This document shows positions 1 through 8,239 of a stretch of DNA of 64,000 nucleotides, in pieces. The notes beneath the pieces are model-generated. The model saw only the letters and a list, made by a program, of their open reading frames with translations, was not told the origin of the DNA and did not search any database. This DNA is from an uncultured Duncaniella sp. (GTDB lineage: Bacteria > Bacteroidota > Bacteroidia > Bacteroidales > Muribaculaceae), in assembly GCA_910589485.1 (NCBI GenBank), contig CAJUSW010000001.1:62001-126000 (forward strand). The letters are read 5' to 3'. Both the position numbers and the translations under genes were made by a program. Within the stretch, counting starts at the first letter, position 1. Every line of letters starts with the position of its first letter.

Positions 1-60
1 AGATGCCACGATATCAACTGATGCGATCCACAACTCCTTGTATTTTGTCTTAGTTGTCAT
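1..60 (-). CDS. Start of an unidentified protein, cut by the window edge
   Basis: An ATG on the minus strand opens a frame that stays open to the window edge. Only 20 residues are visible, beginning MTTKTKYKELW, so no family can be named. It lies 85 bp downstream of the small immunity-like gene on the same strand, so the two could be co-transcribed. A nine-base direct repeat (acggttgtt at 72-80 and 94-102) sits just before it. The call rests on an open frame and position only. Confidence 0.3.
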   Translation of the reverse strand, partial: MTTKTKYKELWIASVDIVAS

Positions 61-145
61 ATAAACAATAGACGGTTGTTATTTCAAAAGTTTACGGTTG
101 TTGTCACCACTCTCCAACACGCTCTTATAAACTGACGTCTTGGAA

Positions 146-403
146 TTAAATCTTTTCGATTATTAAATCTAAAGACCCATCTTCAAGAGAGTTATTCTCA
201 TCAAAGTGAAGGTGAGTTCCTGTCTGAACCGATGATTGAGATAAATTTAGCAAGTGATTTGCCAAAGAAACTAACCCATCAGTATTTGCTTCAATTAAGA
301 TACTCCCATTCATATCGGAGACCTTAATTTTGAAGTTACCTTCCCATTTGAGTGTCATTCCGGTATCAAAGGAATAGTTCGGAACATCTAATGAGACTTT
401 CAT
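146..403 (-). CDS. Small immunity-like protein (possible Imm32 family)
   Basis: An 85-residue acidic protein without signal peptide or membrane segment. The first half is strand-like (KVSLDV, MTLKWEGNFKIKV). The middle has a helix-like GLVSLANHLLNL stretch at about residues 43-54, then GTHLHFDE, and the protein ends DLIIEKI. From memory this layout, an LA-H-L helix, a G-H-hydrophobic turn and a C-terminal hydrophobic strand, resembles the Imm32 type of polymorphic-toxin immunity proteins. That is recognition by eye and was not searched. No toxin gene is visible beside it. It would then be an orphan immunity gene or a general small cytosolic protein. The frame is supported by a clean ATG and sensible composition. 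Confidence 0.6.
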   Translation of the reverse strand: MKVSLDVPNYSFDTGMTLKWEGNFKIKVSDMNGSILIEANTDGLVSLANHLLNLSQSSVQTGTHLHFDENNSLEDGSLDLIIEKI

Positions 404-712
404 TTAATTCTATTTTTATATTCATATTCTGAACTGTGATTTTGGCCATTTGGAGATAAACGTTTGATTTCAAACGCAAAGACATATCAAAAATCTGATA
501 AATCAGCGTATTAGCATACTTTTCAGTGAGATTAAAAATCTACTGACCTAAATTTTTAAGACCAGAGGGCCAGAGATCAAGTATAGAGTTTTATGCCTGA
601 TCCCCCTTGTCGCCAACCGGAAAAATCCGCTGACCCAGTTTAACCACAGATTCATGGCATTGCCCGTCATAACAGAAGAAGAGCCGAGTAAAATACTCAG
701 CTCTCCGTTGAA
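404..712. other. Intergenic stretch, no gene seen
   Basis: No convincing gene is present. A short palindrome, cgtttga-tt-tcaaacg (461-476), lies about 60 bp upstream of the immunity-like gene and could be an operator. The right end holds the terminator of tRNA-Gln. The rest is AT-rich with no features I can support. Confidence 0.4.
680..704 (-). terminator. Terminator of tRNA-Gln
   Basis: On the minus strand an 11-bp stem (AGAGCUGAGUA with UACUCGGCUCU, one G-U pair) closes a three-base loop. It starts nine bases past the tRNA 3' end and is followed by UCUUCUUCUG. Confidence 0.7.
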
Positions 713-785
713 GTTGCCTTGGAAAGATTCGAACTCTCACAGGCGGAACCAGAATCCGACGTGCTACCATTACACCACAAGGCAA
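713..785 (-). tRNA. tRNA-Gln (anticodon CUG)
   Basis: The minus strand folds as a complete cloverleaf. The acceptor TTGCCTT pairs with AAGGCAA and the discriminator is C. The D arm is TGGTGTAATGGTAGCA, the anticodon loop TTCTGGT carries CUG, and the T arm has GTTCGAAT. CCA is not encoded. The outermost anticodon-stem pair looks mismatched, which is tolerated. It has its own promoter and terminator. Confidence 0.93.
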
Positions 786-845
786 TTTTTTCGTTCGTCA
801 TTAACTCGTTGGCTCTCTCTTGAACCCCTTTCGTTTTTGACACTG

Positions 846-877
846 CAAAGGTAGGGACAATTTTTGAACTGTGCAAG
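846..877 (-). promoter_or_regulatory. Promoter of tRNA-Gln
   Basis: On the minus strand CTTG (877-874), a 20-base spacer and TACCTTTG (853-846) match the Bacteroidetes sigma factor consensus. Transcription would start near 842, about 57 bases before the tRNA. Confidence 0.75.
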
Positions 878-913
878 AGTTTTGCCAAAAAAATTTCAAA
901 AAAAAATAAAAAA

Positions 914-1373
914 GGTAGCAGGACTATAAGCCGGGTTATGTCGTCGCGGGACTTCTCGTCAAGCTTTACACTGACAGGTTACCGCGGCGGTCGCAGTCAT
1001 TTATCTAATTGGCACCTCGCTTAGCTTCGGTGCTCGAGCAGCCTACCCCCCGGCGATGAGCGAGCAACCCATTGCGGATCCTCAACCCCACGAATGGGGG
1101 AGATTCGACCCGCGTGCCGGTATACATGGCCTTGCAACCCATAAGACGTGCGGCATACCGTGTCGCCACGGCATCCGGTGGGCTCTTACCCCGCCTTTTC
1201 ACCATCACCCTCCCCTCACTATGTGAGAGGGAAGGCTGTCATTCTCTGTCACGTTACTCTGCCGTCACCGACAGCTCCCAGTTAAAGAGTATGGCGCTCT
1301 GTGTTGCCCGGACTTTCCTCTTGCCGCTCATGGACCAAGCCACCTCGGCAAGCGACACGACCGTCCTGCTACC
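914..1373 (-). ncRNA. rnpB: RNase P RNA
   Basis: This is the catalytic RNA of RNase P, which matures tRNA 5' ends. On the minus strand the 5' end GGTAGCAGGAC pairs with the 3' end GTCCTGCTACC to form P1. The universal P4 sequence GAGGAAAGTCCGGGC lies about 60 bases in, and the 3' part has the conserved ACCCGGCTTATAG. At about 460 bases it is somewhat long, with extra material in the middle where gene-like short frames occur by chance. The inferred transcription start, from the -7 box at 1378-1385, coincides with the P1 5' end. A long U-rich run follows the 3' end and may terminate it. Confidence 0.95.
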
Positions 1374-1377
1374 ACTG

Positions 1378-1385
1378 CAAATTTA
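1378..1385 (-). promoter_or_regulatory. -7 box of rnpB
   Basis: TAAATTTG followed by C lies on the minus strand. It places the start at about 1374, directly at the P1 helix. No clear -33 element is seen. Confidence 0.6.
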
Positions 1386-1536
1386 CGAATAAATATTGTA
1401 AATATTGACTCTTAACGAAAAAAAGTCATCCTGCCCGCTCCCCGCCATGCCGTCGGGCCGTGCAATAAACCTCTCGGGAGAGCCGTTATCTACAAGATAT
1501 CGCATGAAAACAACACCTATATAATAAGCTGACCAC

Positions 1537-2292
1537 ATGACCACCGCGCGTGAAATCATTTCCACCCTCCAGTCAATGGCCGACGACAGGCAACGCATCA
1601 TCCTATCCCGATTCTTCAAGACCGGGAAGGGACAATACGGCGAGGGCGACAAGTTCTTGGGGCTGAAAGTGCCACAAACGAGGTCAATTGTCAAGATGGC
1701 GCGAGGGAACGTGCCATTGGATGAAATCTCCTCACTTCTGCACTCCCCATGGCATGAAGCACGCCTGTGTGGCCTGCTCCTGCTCGTCGAAGAGATGAAA
1801 TCAGCCATCCCCAAAAAGCGGGAACACCCCACCGTCCATGCCGACCGGCGTGATGAGATAGCCCGGTTCTTTCTCAGGCATGCCCGTTGCGCCAACAATT
1901 GGGACCTTGTAGACCTCTCATGCGGATATATACTCGGCACATGGCTGCTCCACCCGCTCGGCGACGGCTCGATGCCATCACGCGAGATACTCGACCGACT
2001 GGCTACGAGCGAAAACCTGTGGGAACAGCGCATAGCCATCGTGAGCACCATCACCCTTATACGCGAAAAGCAATTTGCCGACACTCTGCGCATCGCCACC
2101 ACCCTCCTCCACCATCCTCACGACCTCATCCATAAAGCCGTGGGATGGATGCTACGCGAAGTGGGGAAACGGGATATCGACCTCCTGCGCTCCTATCTGA
2201 CGGAACACTGCCACAGCATGTCGCGCACCACCCTGCGCTACGCTATCGAGAAAATGTCGGCCACCGAACGCACCCATTGGCTCAATTTCTGA
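1537..2292 (+). CDS. DNA alkylation repair glycosylase, AlkD family
   Basis: A 251-residue all-helical protein of the HEAT-like-repeat DNA glycosylase family that removes alkylated purines. Family features are FFKTGKGQYGEGDKFLGLKVPQ near the N-terminus and the NNWDLVD motif at about residues 128-134, which contains the tryptophan and aspartate expected at the AlkD lesion-binding face. Length is normal for the family and no signal peptide is present. The ATG at 1537 is the first start in a well-behaved frame. The stop codon is immediately followed by a decayed end of a repeat element (2293-2325) and then a hairpin terminator. It is a single-gene unit convergent with the efflux operon. Confidence 0.9.
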   Translation: MTTAREIISTLQSMADDRQRIILSRFFKTGKGQYGEGDKFLGLKVPQTRSIVKMARGNVPLDEISSLLHSPWHEARLCGLLLLVEEMKSAIPKKREHPTVHADRRDEIARFFLRHARCANNWDLVDLSCGYILGTWLLHPLGDGSMPSREILDRLATSENLWEQRIAIVSTITLIREKQFADTLRIATTLLHHPHDLIHKAVGWMLREVGKRDIDLLRSYLTEHCHSMSRTTLRYAIEKMSATERTHWLNF

Positions 2293-2325
2293 TAAGTAAG
2301 TCTTAAAAAGAACCGCTATATGTAA
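2293..2325 (+). repeat. Decayed end of the 187-bp inverted-repeat element
   Basis: TAAGTAAGTCTTAAAAA, then G in place of TT, then AACCGCTATATGTAA reproduces the reverse complement of the right end of the element at 13807-13993 almost exactly. It starts at the base after the AlkD stop codon. Beyond 2325 the similarity stops, so only one arm tip remains. Confidence 0.75.
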
Positions 2326-2331
2326 AATCAA

Positions 2332-2371
2332 CGGGAGGATGCGACACACGTTCATGTGCCACATCCTCCCG
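2332..2371. terminator. Hairpin between convergent alkD-like and efflux genes
   Basis: A perfect 10-bp stem, CGGGAGGATG with CATCCTCCCG, with further pairing inside the loop (cac/gtg). It is placed to end transcription from both sides. Confidence 0.65.
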
Positions 2372-2393
2372 CTATTCTATAATCAAACATCGA

Positions 2394-5300
2394 TTATACC
2401 GAGGCCGAATCATTCTTCCCGCCGGCATTATCGGCAGGCAACGATGATTGCTTGGTGGACGATGCAAATATCTTGCTGAGGTACTTCTCCTGGAGGTTCT
2501 GAAGCAACTCCCAGAATCCCGGCACGAAGAGTGTACCTACAATGGCGTTAATAGCCATGCCGAACACAACTGCCGCACCAAGTGCGATACGCGACGATGC
2601 TCCGGCTCCGGTGGCAAACAGCATCGGCATGACTCCAAACACGAATGCAAGTGCCGTCATCATGATAGGACGGAAGCGTATGCGTCCCGCATCCAAAGCG
2701 GCTTGCCTGATGCTGGCTCCCGACTTTCGGAAATCCCTGGCATACTCCACAATCAGGATCGCGTTCTTGGCCGAAAGTCCCAGCAGAAGTATGATACCGA
2801 TCTGGGTATATATCGATATTGACTGCGACATCAATATACAACCTATCACGGTGCCGAGTATGGCCGTAGGCATGGATATCACCACAGCCACAGGATCGGT
2901 CCAGCTCTCATACTGCGCGGCGAGCACGAGCAGGGTGATTATGACTGCAAATATCAGCACCATCGAGATAGTGGTGCCCGATTGAGTCTCCTGGTAAGCC
3001 TCTCCGGTCCACGCATAGGCAAAATCATTGCCTACAGCCTCCTTCAACAGTTCCTCCATGCCGGCTATACAATCCTCGCTCGACACATTATGGGCCGGCG
3101 TTCCGGTGATTGACGCCGTGTTGTACATATTATATCGGCTCACTGAAGCCTGTCCCTGCGAGGGAACCACCTTGGCAAACGAGGAGAAGGGCACCATCTC
3201 GCCCTTGGCGTTCCTCACCGTGAGCTTGGGTATATCCTCCACATTGCTACGGTTCTCGCTATCGGCGCTCAGGTTCACCTGATAAGTGCGGCCATACTTC
3301 ACGAAGTCATTCACATAGGACGTGCCCATGAACGATGACAGCGTTGAGTATATATCCTCGATGGTGAGATCGAGCATCTTGGCGCGGTCGCGGTCAACCT
3401 TGATGCTGTACTGTGGCACAGTGCCCTGATACTGGGATGTGAGCTGGGCAAAGCGTTTGTCCTTCGCACCCTTCTCCTGCATCTCGGCTATAGCCTTGGC
3501 CATGGCATCGGCGCCTCGGTTGTTGATATCAAGTATCTGCATCTGCATACCCGAAGTCATGCCCAGGCCGGGGATAGCCGGGGGATTGATGGCAAACACT
3601 ATAGGCTCCTGCATGGTCGCGGCTATCCTGTTCACCTCGGCTATCACGCTGTTCACGTCACGCGACTTACCCTTGCGTTCGCTCCACGGCTTGAGCACCA
3701 CAAAGAGCGATCCGGTGTTTCCGCCTGTACCGCCACCCATCATCGACTGGCCCGAGATGGCTATTACATTGGCAACCTCAGGAATCTTCATCACACTGTC
3801 ACTGAGCTGTGTCACCACCTTGTCAGTACGGTAAAGCGCGGCTCCGGTAGGCAATTGCACCGAGGTCATGAAATAACCCTGATCCTCCTGGGGAATATAG
3901 CTCGACGGCCACTTGATGAATCCCCAGAATGCAATGGCGCATATCACCACATATATAAGTATAGCCACGATGGGGCGTTTCAGCAACGAACCTACCCACT
4001 TGACGTATCGACCGAGGGTCCAGTCATATCCCTTGTTGAACCACTTGTACAGGAAGAAGCGCGGGTTGCCGCCATTCTCCTTCTTCCTCAGGAACAGGGC
4101 ACACATGGCCGGGGTGAATGTCAAGGCATTGAAGCCCGAGAATGCCACCGAGGTAGCGATAGTGAGGGCAAACTGCTTGTAGAGCTCGCCGGTGATACCC
4201 GAAATGAAGGCTGTGGGGATAAACACCGACAGCAACACCAGAACCTCGCCGATCACAGGCCCTTGCAGCTCCTGCATGGCCTTCTCGGCACTCTGGCGCG
4301 GGGTCAGTGTCCCCTCCTGAACCAGTCGGGCACAGTCCTCCACCACCACTATCGCATCGTCCACCACTATGGCTATCGCAAGCACGAGGCCAAACAGCGT
4401 GAGCGTGTTCAACGAGAATCCGAGCAACTTCATGACAGCAAACGTGGCTATCAGCGACACCGGAATCGCTATCATAGGTATGATGACCGCTCTCCAGCTC
4501 TGCAGGAACAGCAGTATCACTATCATTACGATCAGCGTTGTCTCCACAAATGTCACAAGCACCTCGTCAATCGACGCCGTCACGAATGTGGTGGTATCGA
4601 GAATCACATTGTAGTGCATACCCTCGGGGAAATACTGCGACAGCTCCTCAAGCTTGGCCTTTACCTTGCCGGCCACCTCGAGGGCGTTAGCACCCGGGAG
4701 CTGCTGCACACCGATAAGTCCGGCCGACTTGCCCGACACATGCGAGACGGTAGAGTAGGAACTGCTGCCGAGCTCCACGCGGGCTATATCCTTAAGATGC
4801 AACAGCGATCCGTCAGGTTCGGCCCTGAGGATGATGTTGGAGAATTCCTCGGCTGTCTGCAACTGGCCTTGAGCCGTGAGCGTAAATTCAAAATCCACGC
4901 CATTGTCGACAGGAGGTGTGCCCACACTACCGGCCGAGACTTCAAGGTTCTGCGACTGGATCATGGCCATGACATCGGCAGGAGTGAGACCTCTCACCTG
5001 CATCTTGTCAGGGTCGAGCCACACTCTCATGCTGTACTCTCCGCCACCAAAGGCACCGGCACCGCCCACACCATCGATGCGGGTTATCTCGTCGATGAGA
5101 TTCAGCTGTGCATAATTGGTGAGATAGAGCGCGGAATAATCATGATCCTTGTCCCCCTCGAGGGCGATAAACAGGATGAAACCCGACGATTCGGTCATCA
5201 CCGACACACCCTGCTCCTTCACTGCCGTAGGCAATGTAGCCTCGGCAAGCGATATGCGGTTCTGCACCTTCACCGAAGCCTCGTCGAGATCGGTACCGTT

Positions 5301-5585
5301 CTCAAACGTAATGGTAAGGCTGTAGGATCCCGCACTGGAGTTGGAGCTCATGTACATCATTCCCTCCACGCCGTTGACCTGCTGTTCGATAGGCTCGCCC
5401 ACTACTTTGGCTATAGTCTCGGCATCGGCGCCGGGATAGGACGCGCTCACCATCACTGTAGGCGGCGTGATATTGGGATATTGCGCTACAGGAAGACTCT
5501 TGACCGTGATGATACCGACAAGCACCATCAGTATTGCCAATACCGTGGCGAATATCGGGCGGTCTATGAAGAATTTCGAGAACAT
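2394..5585 (-). CDS. RND efflux pump, inner-membrane transporter (AcrB/MexB type)
   Basis: A 1,063-residue proton-driven hydrophobe/amphiphile efflux (HAE1) transporter. The opening MFSKFFIDRPIFATVLAILMVL is the standard first membrane helix, and twelve helices in two repeated halves flank two large periplasmic loops. The proton relay is intact: an aspartate pair in VVDDAIVVVED near residue 405 and the lysine in GLSAKNAILIVEY in the second half. Length is typical. It is the last gene of an operon in which the outer-membrane channel is transcribed first, then the adaptor, then this gene, seven bases after the adaptor stop. The substrate range cannot be read from sequence; multidrug or bile-salt export would be usual. 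No regulator gene is adjacent. Confidence 0.95.
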   Translation of the reverse strand: MFSKFFIDRPIFATVLAILMVLVGIITVKSLPVAQYPNITPPTVMVSASYPGADAETIAKVVGEPIEQQVNGVEGMMYMSSNSSAGSYSLTITFENGTDLDEASVKVQNRISLAEATLPTAVKEQGVSVMTESSGFILFIALEGDKDHDYSALYLTNYAQLNLIDEITRIDGVGGAGAFGGGEYSMRVWLDPDKMQVRGLTPADVMAMIQSQNLEVSAGSVGTPPVDNGVDFEFTLTAQGQLQTAEEFSNIILRAEPDGSLLHLKDIARVELGSSSYSTVSHVSGKSAGLIGVQQLPGANALEVAGKVKAKLEELSQYFPEGMHYNVILDTTTFVTASIDEVLVTFVETTLIVMIVILLFLQSWRAVIIPMIAIPVSLIATFAVMKLLGFSLNTLTLFGLVLAIAIVVDDAIVVVEDCARLVQEGTLTPRQSAEKAMQELQGPVIGEVLVLLSVFIPTAFISGITGELYKQFALTIATSVAFSGFNALTFTPAMCALFLRKKENGGNPRFFLYKWFNKGYDWTLGRYVKWVGSLLKRPIVAILIYVVICAIAFWGFIKWPSSYIPQEDQGYFMTSVQLPTGAALYRTDKVVTQLSDSVMKIPEVANVIAISGQSMMGGGTGGNTGSLFVVLKPWSERKGKSRDVNSVIAEVNRIAATMQEPIVFAINPPAIPGLGMTSGMQMQILDINNRGADAMAKAIAEMQEKGAKDKRFAQLTSQYQGTVPQYSIKVDRDRAKMLDLTIEDIYSTLSSFMGTSYVNDFVKYGRTYQVNLSADSENRSNVEDIPKLTVRNAKGEMVPFSSFAKVVPSQGQASVSRYNMYNTASITGTPAHNVSSEDCIAGMEELLKEAVGNDFAYAWTGEAYQETQSGTTISMVLIFAVIITLLVLAAQYESWTDPVAVVISMPTAILGTVIGCILMSQSISIYTQIGIILLLGLSAKNAILIVEYARDFRKSGASIRQAALDAGRIRFRPIMMTALAFVFGVMPMLFATGAGASSRIALGAAVVFGMAINAIVGTLFVPGFWELLQNLQEKYLSKIFASSTKQSSLPADNAGGKNDSASV

Positions 5586-5592
5586 AGGCGTG

Positions 5593-6708
5593 TTATTTTA
5601 CCGTTTTGGGATTCACTGTCATTCCGTCACGCACCTTCAGCATAGCCTTTGTCACGTAGCGGTCGGTAGGCTTGATACCGCTGGTGACCACCCTGAGCGA
5701 GTCATGATAAATCTCACCCACTTTCACGGGGGTGTACACCACTTTATTGGAATCATTTACCACATACAGATATTTGCCTTGCTGATCCGAGCCGATCGAG
5801 GCATCCTTTACGAGAATCGCATCGGGAATACGGTCGTAAGGAAGATCCACCTTCACATACATACCCTCCCTCAACTCGTCATATGGATTATCCACGAGGC
5901 ATCTCAGCTGAAGAGTTCCGGTGGAGCTGTTCAACGCCGGGGCTATGTAGAACATCGAGCCGGTGTAGGAATGAGGCAGCGGCACCTCAAACATCACAGG
6001 TATATGCTCGAAATCTATGGAATCCTTATTGTTATGCTGCATGTTGAGCAACTCGTGATACCGGTCATCCTCAATGGAGAAGCGGGCTTGCATCACCGAG
6101 TTGTCATATATAGTGGTAAGTACCACGGGCGATCCCTGCCCGCTCACATATGCACCGTCGCTCATCGTTGCCGATGCGATCTGTCCGGTGATAGGAGCGG
6201 TCACAGTGCAATAGCTCAGCAACCGGCGGGCGGTCTCAAGAGCCGCCTTGGCGTTCTTGACCGAAGCCTCGGCCTGCACCAGTGAGCTGTGGGCCTGCTC
6301 TACCTCCATCTTGCTCACCGCATCGCTTTCCAGCGCCTTTTTTACAGCCTCGTAATGCTCATGTGCATAATCTCTCTCGCTCATTGCCGTCGACAATGAG
6401 GCCTGAGCCTGTTTCAACTGGTCCTGATAGGTGGACGGATCGATTGTAAAGAGCACATCCCCTTTTTTCACATGGGTTCCGCTCGGATAATTCTTAGTCA
6501 GGATCTGTCCGTTCACCTTGGCCACGACATTCACTGAATTATTGGCTGTCAGATAACCGGGATACACGGTGGAGAGTGTGATGGTATCCACTACCGGAAG
6601 TGCCACATCCACTGTCTCGGTCACATCGGTTTCGCGTGGCGAAGAGTGATGACACGATATCGTAGCTATTGACAGGGCAATGACTGGAAGCAATATTTTT
6701 TTATCCAT
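5593..6708 (-). CDS. RND efflux periplasmic adaptor (membrane fusion protein)
   Basis: A 371-residue adaptor linking the inner-membrane pump to the outer-membrane channel. The N-terminus MDKKILLPVIALSIATISC is a probable lipoprotein signal, although threonine at -3 makes the lipobox imperfect. A biotinyl/lipoyl-like half (NNSVNVVAKVNGQI, then GTHVKKGDVLFTIDP) flanks a helical hairpin at about residues 95-165 (QDQLKQAQASL, KNAKAALETARR). A second lipoyl half (VTAPITGQI) and a beta-barrel follow. Order and length are standard for the family. It lies between the channel gene (32-bp gap) and the pump (7-bp gap). Confidence 0.93.
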   Translation of the reverse strand: MDKKILLPVIALSIATISCHHSSPRETDVTETVDVALPVVDTITLSTVYPGYLTANNSVNVVAKVNGQILTKNYPSGTHVKKGDVLFTIDPSTYQDQLKQAQASLSTAMSERDYAHEHYEAVKKALESDAVSKMEVEQAHSSLVQAEASVKNAKAALETARRLLSYCTVTAPITGQIASATMSDGAYVSGQGSPVVLTTIYDNSVMQARFSIEDDRYHELLNMQHNNKDSIDFEHIPVMFEVPLPHSYTGSMFYIAPALNSSTGTLQLRCLVDNPYDELREGMYVKVDLPYDRIPDAILVKDASIGSDQQGKYLYVVNDSNKVVYTPVKVGEIYHDSLRVVTSGIKPTDRYVTKAMLKVRDGMTVNPKTVK

Positions 6709-6740
6709 GACTTTATATTTGGATTTGTTAGCACATTTTT

Positions 6741-8129
6741 TTACTCTATCGGTGAACCACCGAGAGCCTTATATAGATCCACGAGGGCCACAAGCGCGTC
6801 GCCATGGGCCGACACAAGCGCGTTGGCATAGTTGAGCCAGTCGATCTGGGCGTTGACCACGTTGGTGAACGGCGACAGGCCTTGCTTATACTGCTCCATC
6901 GAGAGAGTGAATGCCTCATGGCTCTGATTGAACACCTCCTTGTCGAGTTCAAGAGAATTCAATGCCGCCTGATAGGACTGCATGGCATTCTCTACCTCGA
7001 TAAATGCCGTCATTACCGTGAGATTGTAATCATCGATCCCGAGCATCATCTGCTCCTTGGCCCTGGCCACGGCATATTTACGTGACAGGCCGTCAAATAA
7101 TGTCCACGACAGTTGCGGTGCTATGCTGTAACTGAACCCGTCGCTGTTGACCATATTGTTGAGCCGGTCACCGCCCCAGCCTATCGAGCCTTTAAGCGAG
7201 ATCGTGGGAAGAAAATCCTTCTTGGCCACACCTATTTGTGCGGCATATTGTGCAAGTGTGGCTTCAGCGGCCGCAATATCGGGCCGGCGACGCAACAGAT
7301 TGGCAGGAACACCTACAGGAATTATATGATGGTAGGACGGAAGTTTTGCCAACGGGCCGAGCACCGGCTCAAGTTCGGCAGGATACACGCCGAGCAGAAC
7401 CCCGAGCGCATTCAACGCCTGCTGGGCCTTGGCTTCAAGGAGCGGCAGTGAGGCCTCGGTGGAATAGTACACGGTCTTGGCCTGGGCCACGTCGAGTTTC
7501 GAGACCAATCCGGCGGCATATCGTGCCTCGGTGATCTTCACCACCGTGTCCTGATACTGTATATGCTCATTGGCTACAGCTATCTGGGTCTGCAGCACAC
7601 GATAATTTATGTAATAAGTGACTATCTCGGCGGTCATGCTCACCATCGTGGCCACATAATCGGCCCGCGACACATCAAATCCGGCCTTACTTGCCCTCAC
7701 CTTGGATGTGATCTTACCAAATAGGTCAAACTCCCAATTCACATCGGCTCCAAGCGAGAATTTATTTCCGCCGGTGTGATTGGAATAGGACCGCGCGTAT
7801 CCGGCCGACACTCCCACGGAGGGATAGTATCCGGCCTTTGTCTCCTGCATGGCCAAACGCGCCATCTCGCGCCGGTGGGCCGCCTCCTTGATATTATAAT
7901 TGTTGTCGATACCAAGGGAGATGAGCGAGTCGAGCGTGGAATCACCGAACGCTTTCCACCACTCGTCATCCGACGGTAAAGTCTGAGACACTTCCTGTGT
8001 AAACGCCCAGCTCTCGGGCATGGGCTGTTTCAGATAGCGTGAACCACCCTCTGAAACCTGTGCCTGCATCGATCCTGCGGATACGGCGAGCAACAGAGAT
8101 GCTGTTAAAACGTGAAAAACCTTTGCCAT
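6741..8129 (-). CDS. RND efflux outer-membrane channel (TolC/OprM-like, NodT family)
   Basis: An outer-membrane factor completing the tripartite pump. The ATG at 8129 was chosen because it gives a 462-residue protein beginning MAKVFHVLTASLLLAVSAGSM, a clean signal peptide. An upstream in-frame ATG at 8171 would add 14 residues lying inside the thrC terminator. Two repeated halves contain the long coiled-coil helices of the family (AGYARSYSNHTGGNK strand region, then VAQAKTVYYSTEASLPLLEAKAQQ, and later MQSYQAALNSLELDK). LRRRPDIAAAEA, the family's usual inter-repeat motif, is present. No lipobox cysteine is seen, so it is probably not lipidated. It is the first gene of the efflux operon. Confidence 0.92.
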   Translation of the reverse strand: MAKVFHVLTASLLLAVSAGSMQAQVSEGGSRYLKQPMPESWAFTQEVSQTLPSDDEWWKAFGDSTLDSLISLGIDNNYNIKEAAHRREMARLAMQETKAGYYPSVGVSAGYARSYSNHTGGNKFSLGADVNWEFDLFGKITSKVRASKAGFDVSRADYVATMVSMTAEIVTYYINYRVLQTQIAVANEHIQYQDTVVKITEARYAAGLVSKLDVAQAKTVYYSTEASLPLLEAKAQQALNALGVLLGVYPAELEPVLGPLAKLPSYHHIIPVGVPANLLRRRPDIAAAEATLAQYAAQIGVAKKDFLPTISLKGSIGWGGDRLNNMVNSDGFSYSIAPQLSWTLFDGLSRKYAVARAKEQMMLGIDDYNLTVMTAFIEVENAMQSYQAALNSLELDKEVFNQSHEAFTLSMEQYKQGLSPFTNVVNAQIDWLNYANALVSAHGDALVALVDLYKALGGSPIE

Positions 8130-8172
8130 AATTAAAATTTTAACAACTCTAATCTTGGTAAGGTTTTTCAAA

Positions 8173-8212
8173 TTCAGCCGAATTTATCGGATAACCTGAT
8201 CATTCGGCTGAA
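8173..8212 (-). terminator. Terminator of the threonine operon
   Basis: An 11-bp perfect stem, TTCAGCCGAAT with ATTCGGCTGAA, downstream of thrC on the minus strand. It is followed only by a short U stretch, so strength is uncertain. It separates thrC from the efflux operon. Confidence 0.6.
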
Positions 8213-8239
8213 AAAATATGTCTGTAGTCCTGTCGCCGG

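Noticed and set aside
654..1392. Several short open frames over tRNA-Gln and RNase P RNA
   Set aside because: They lie within structured RNA genes on the opposite or same strand.
3855..5645. Long open frame (596 codons) antisense to the RND pump
   Set aside because: It is a shadow of codon usage in the pump gene; the translation is His/Arg-rich and has no domain.
8130..8171. Upstream ATG for the outer-membrane channel
   Set aside because: The extra 14 residues fall in the thrC terminator and spoil an otherwise clean signal peptide.
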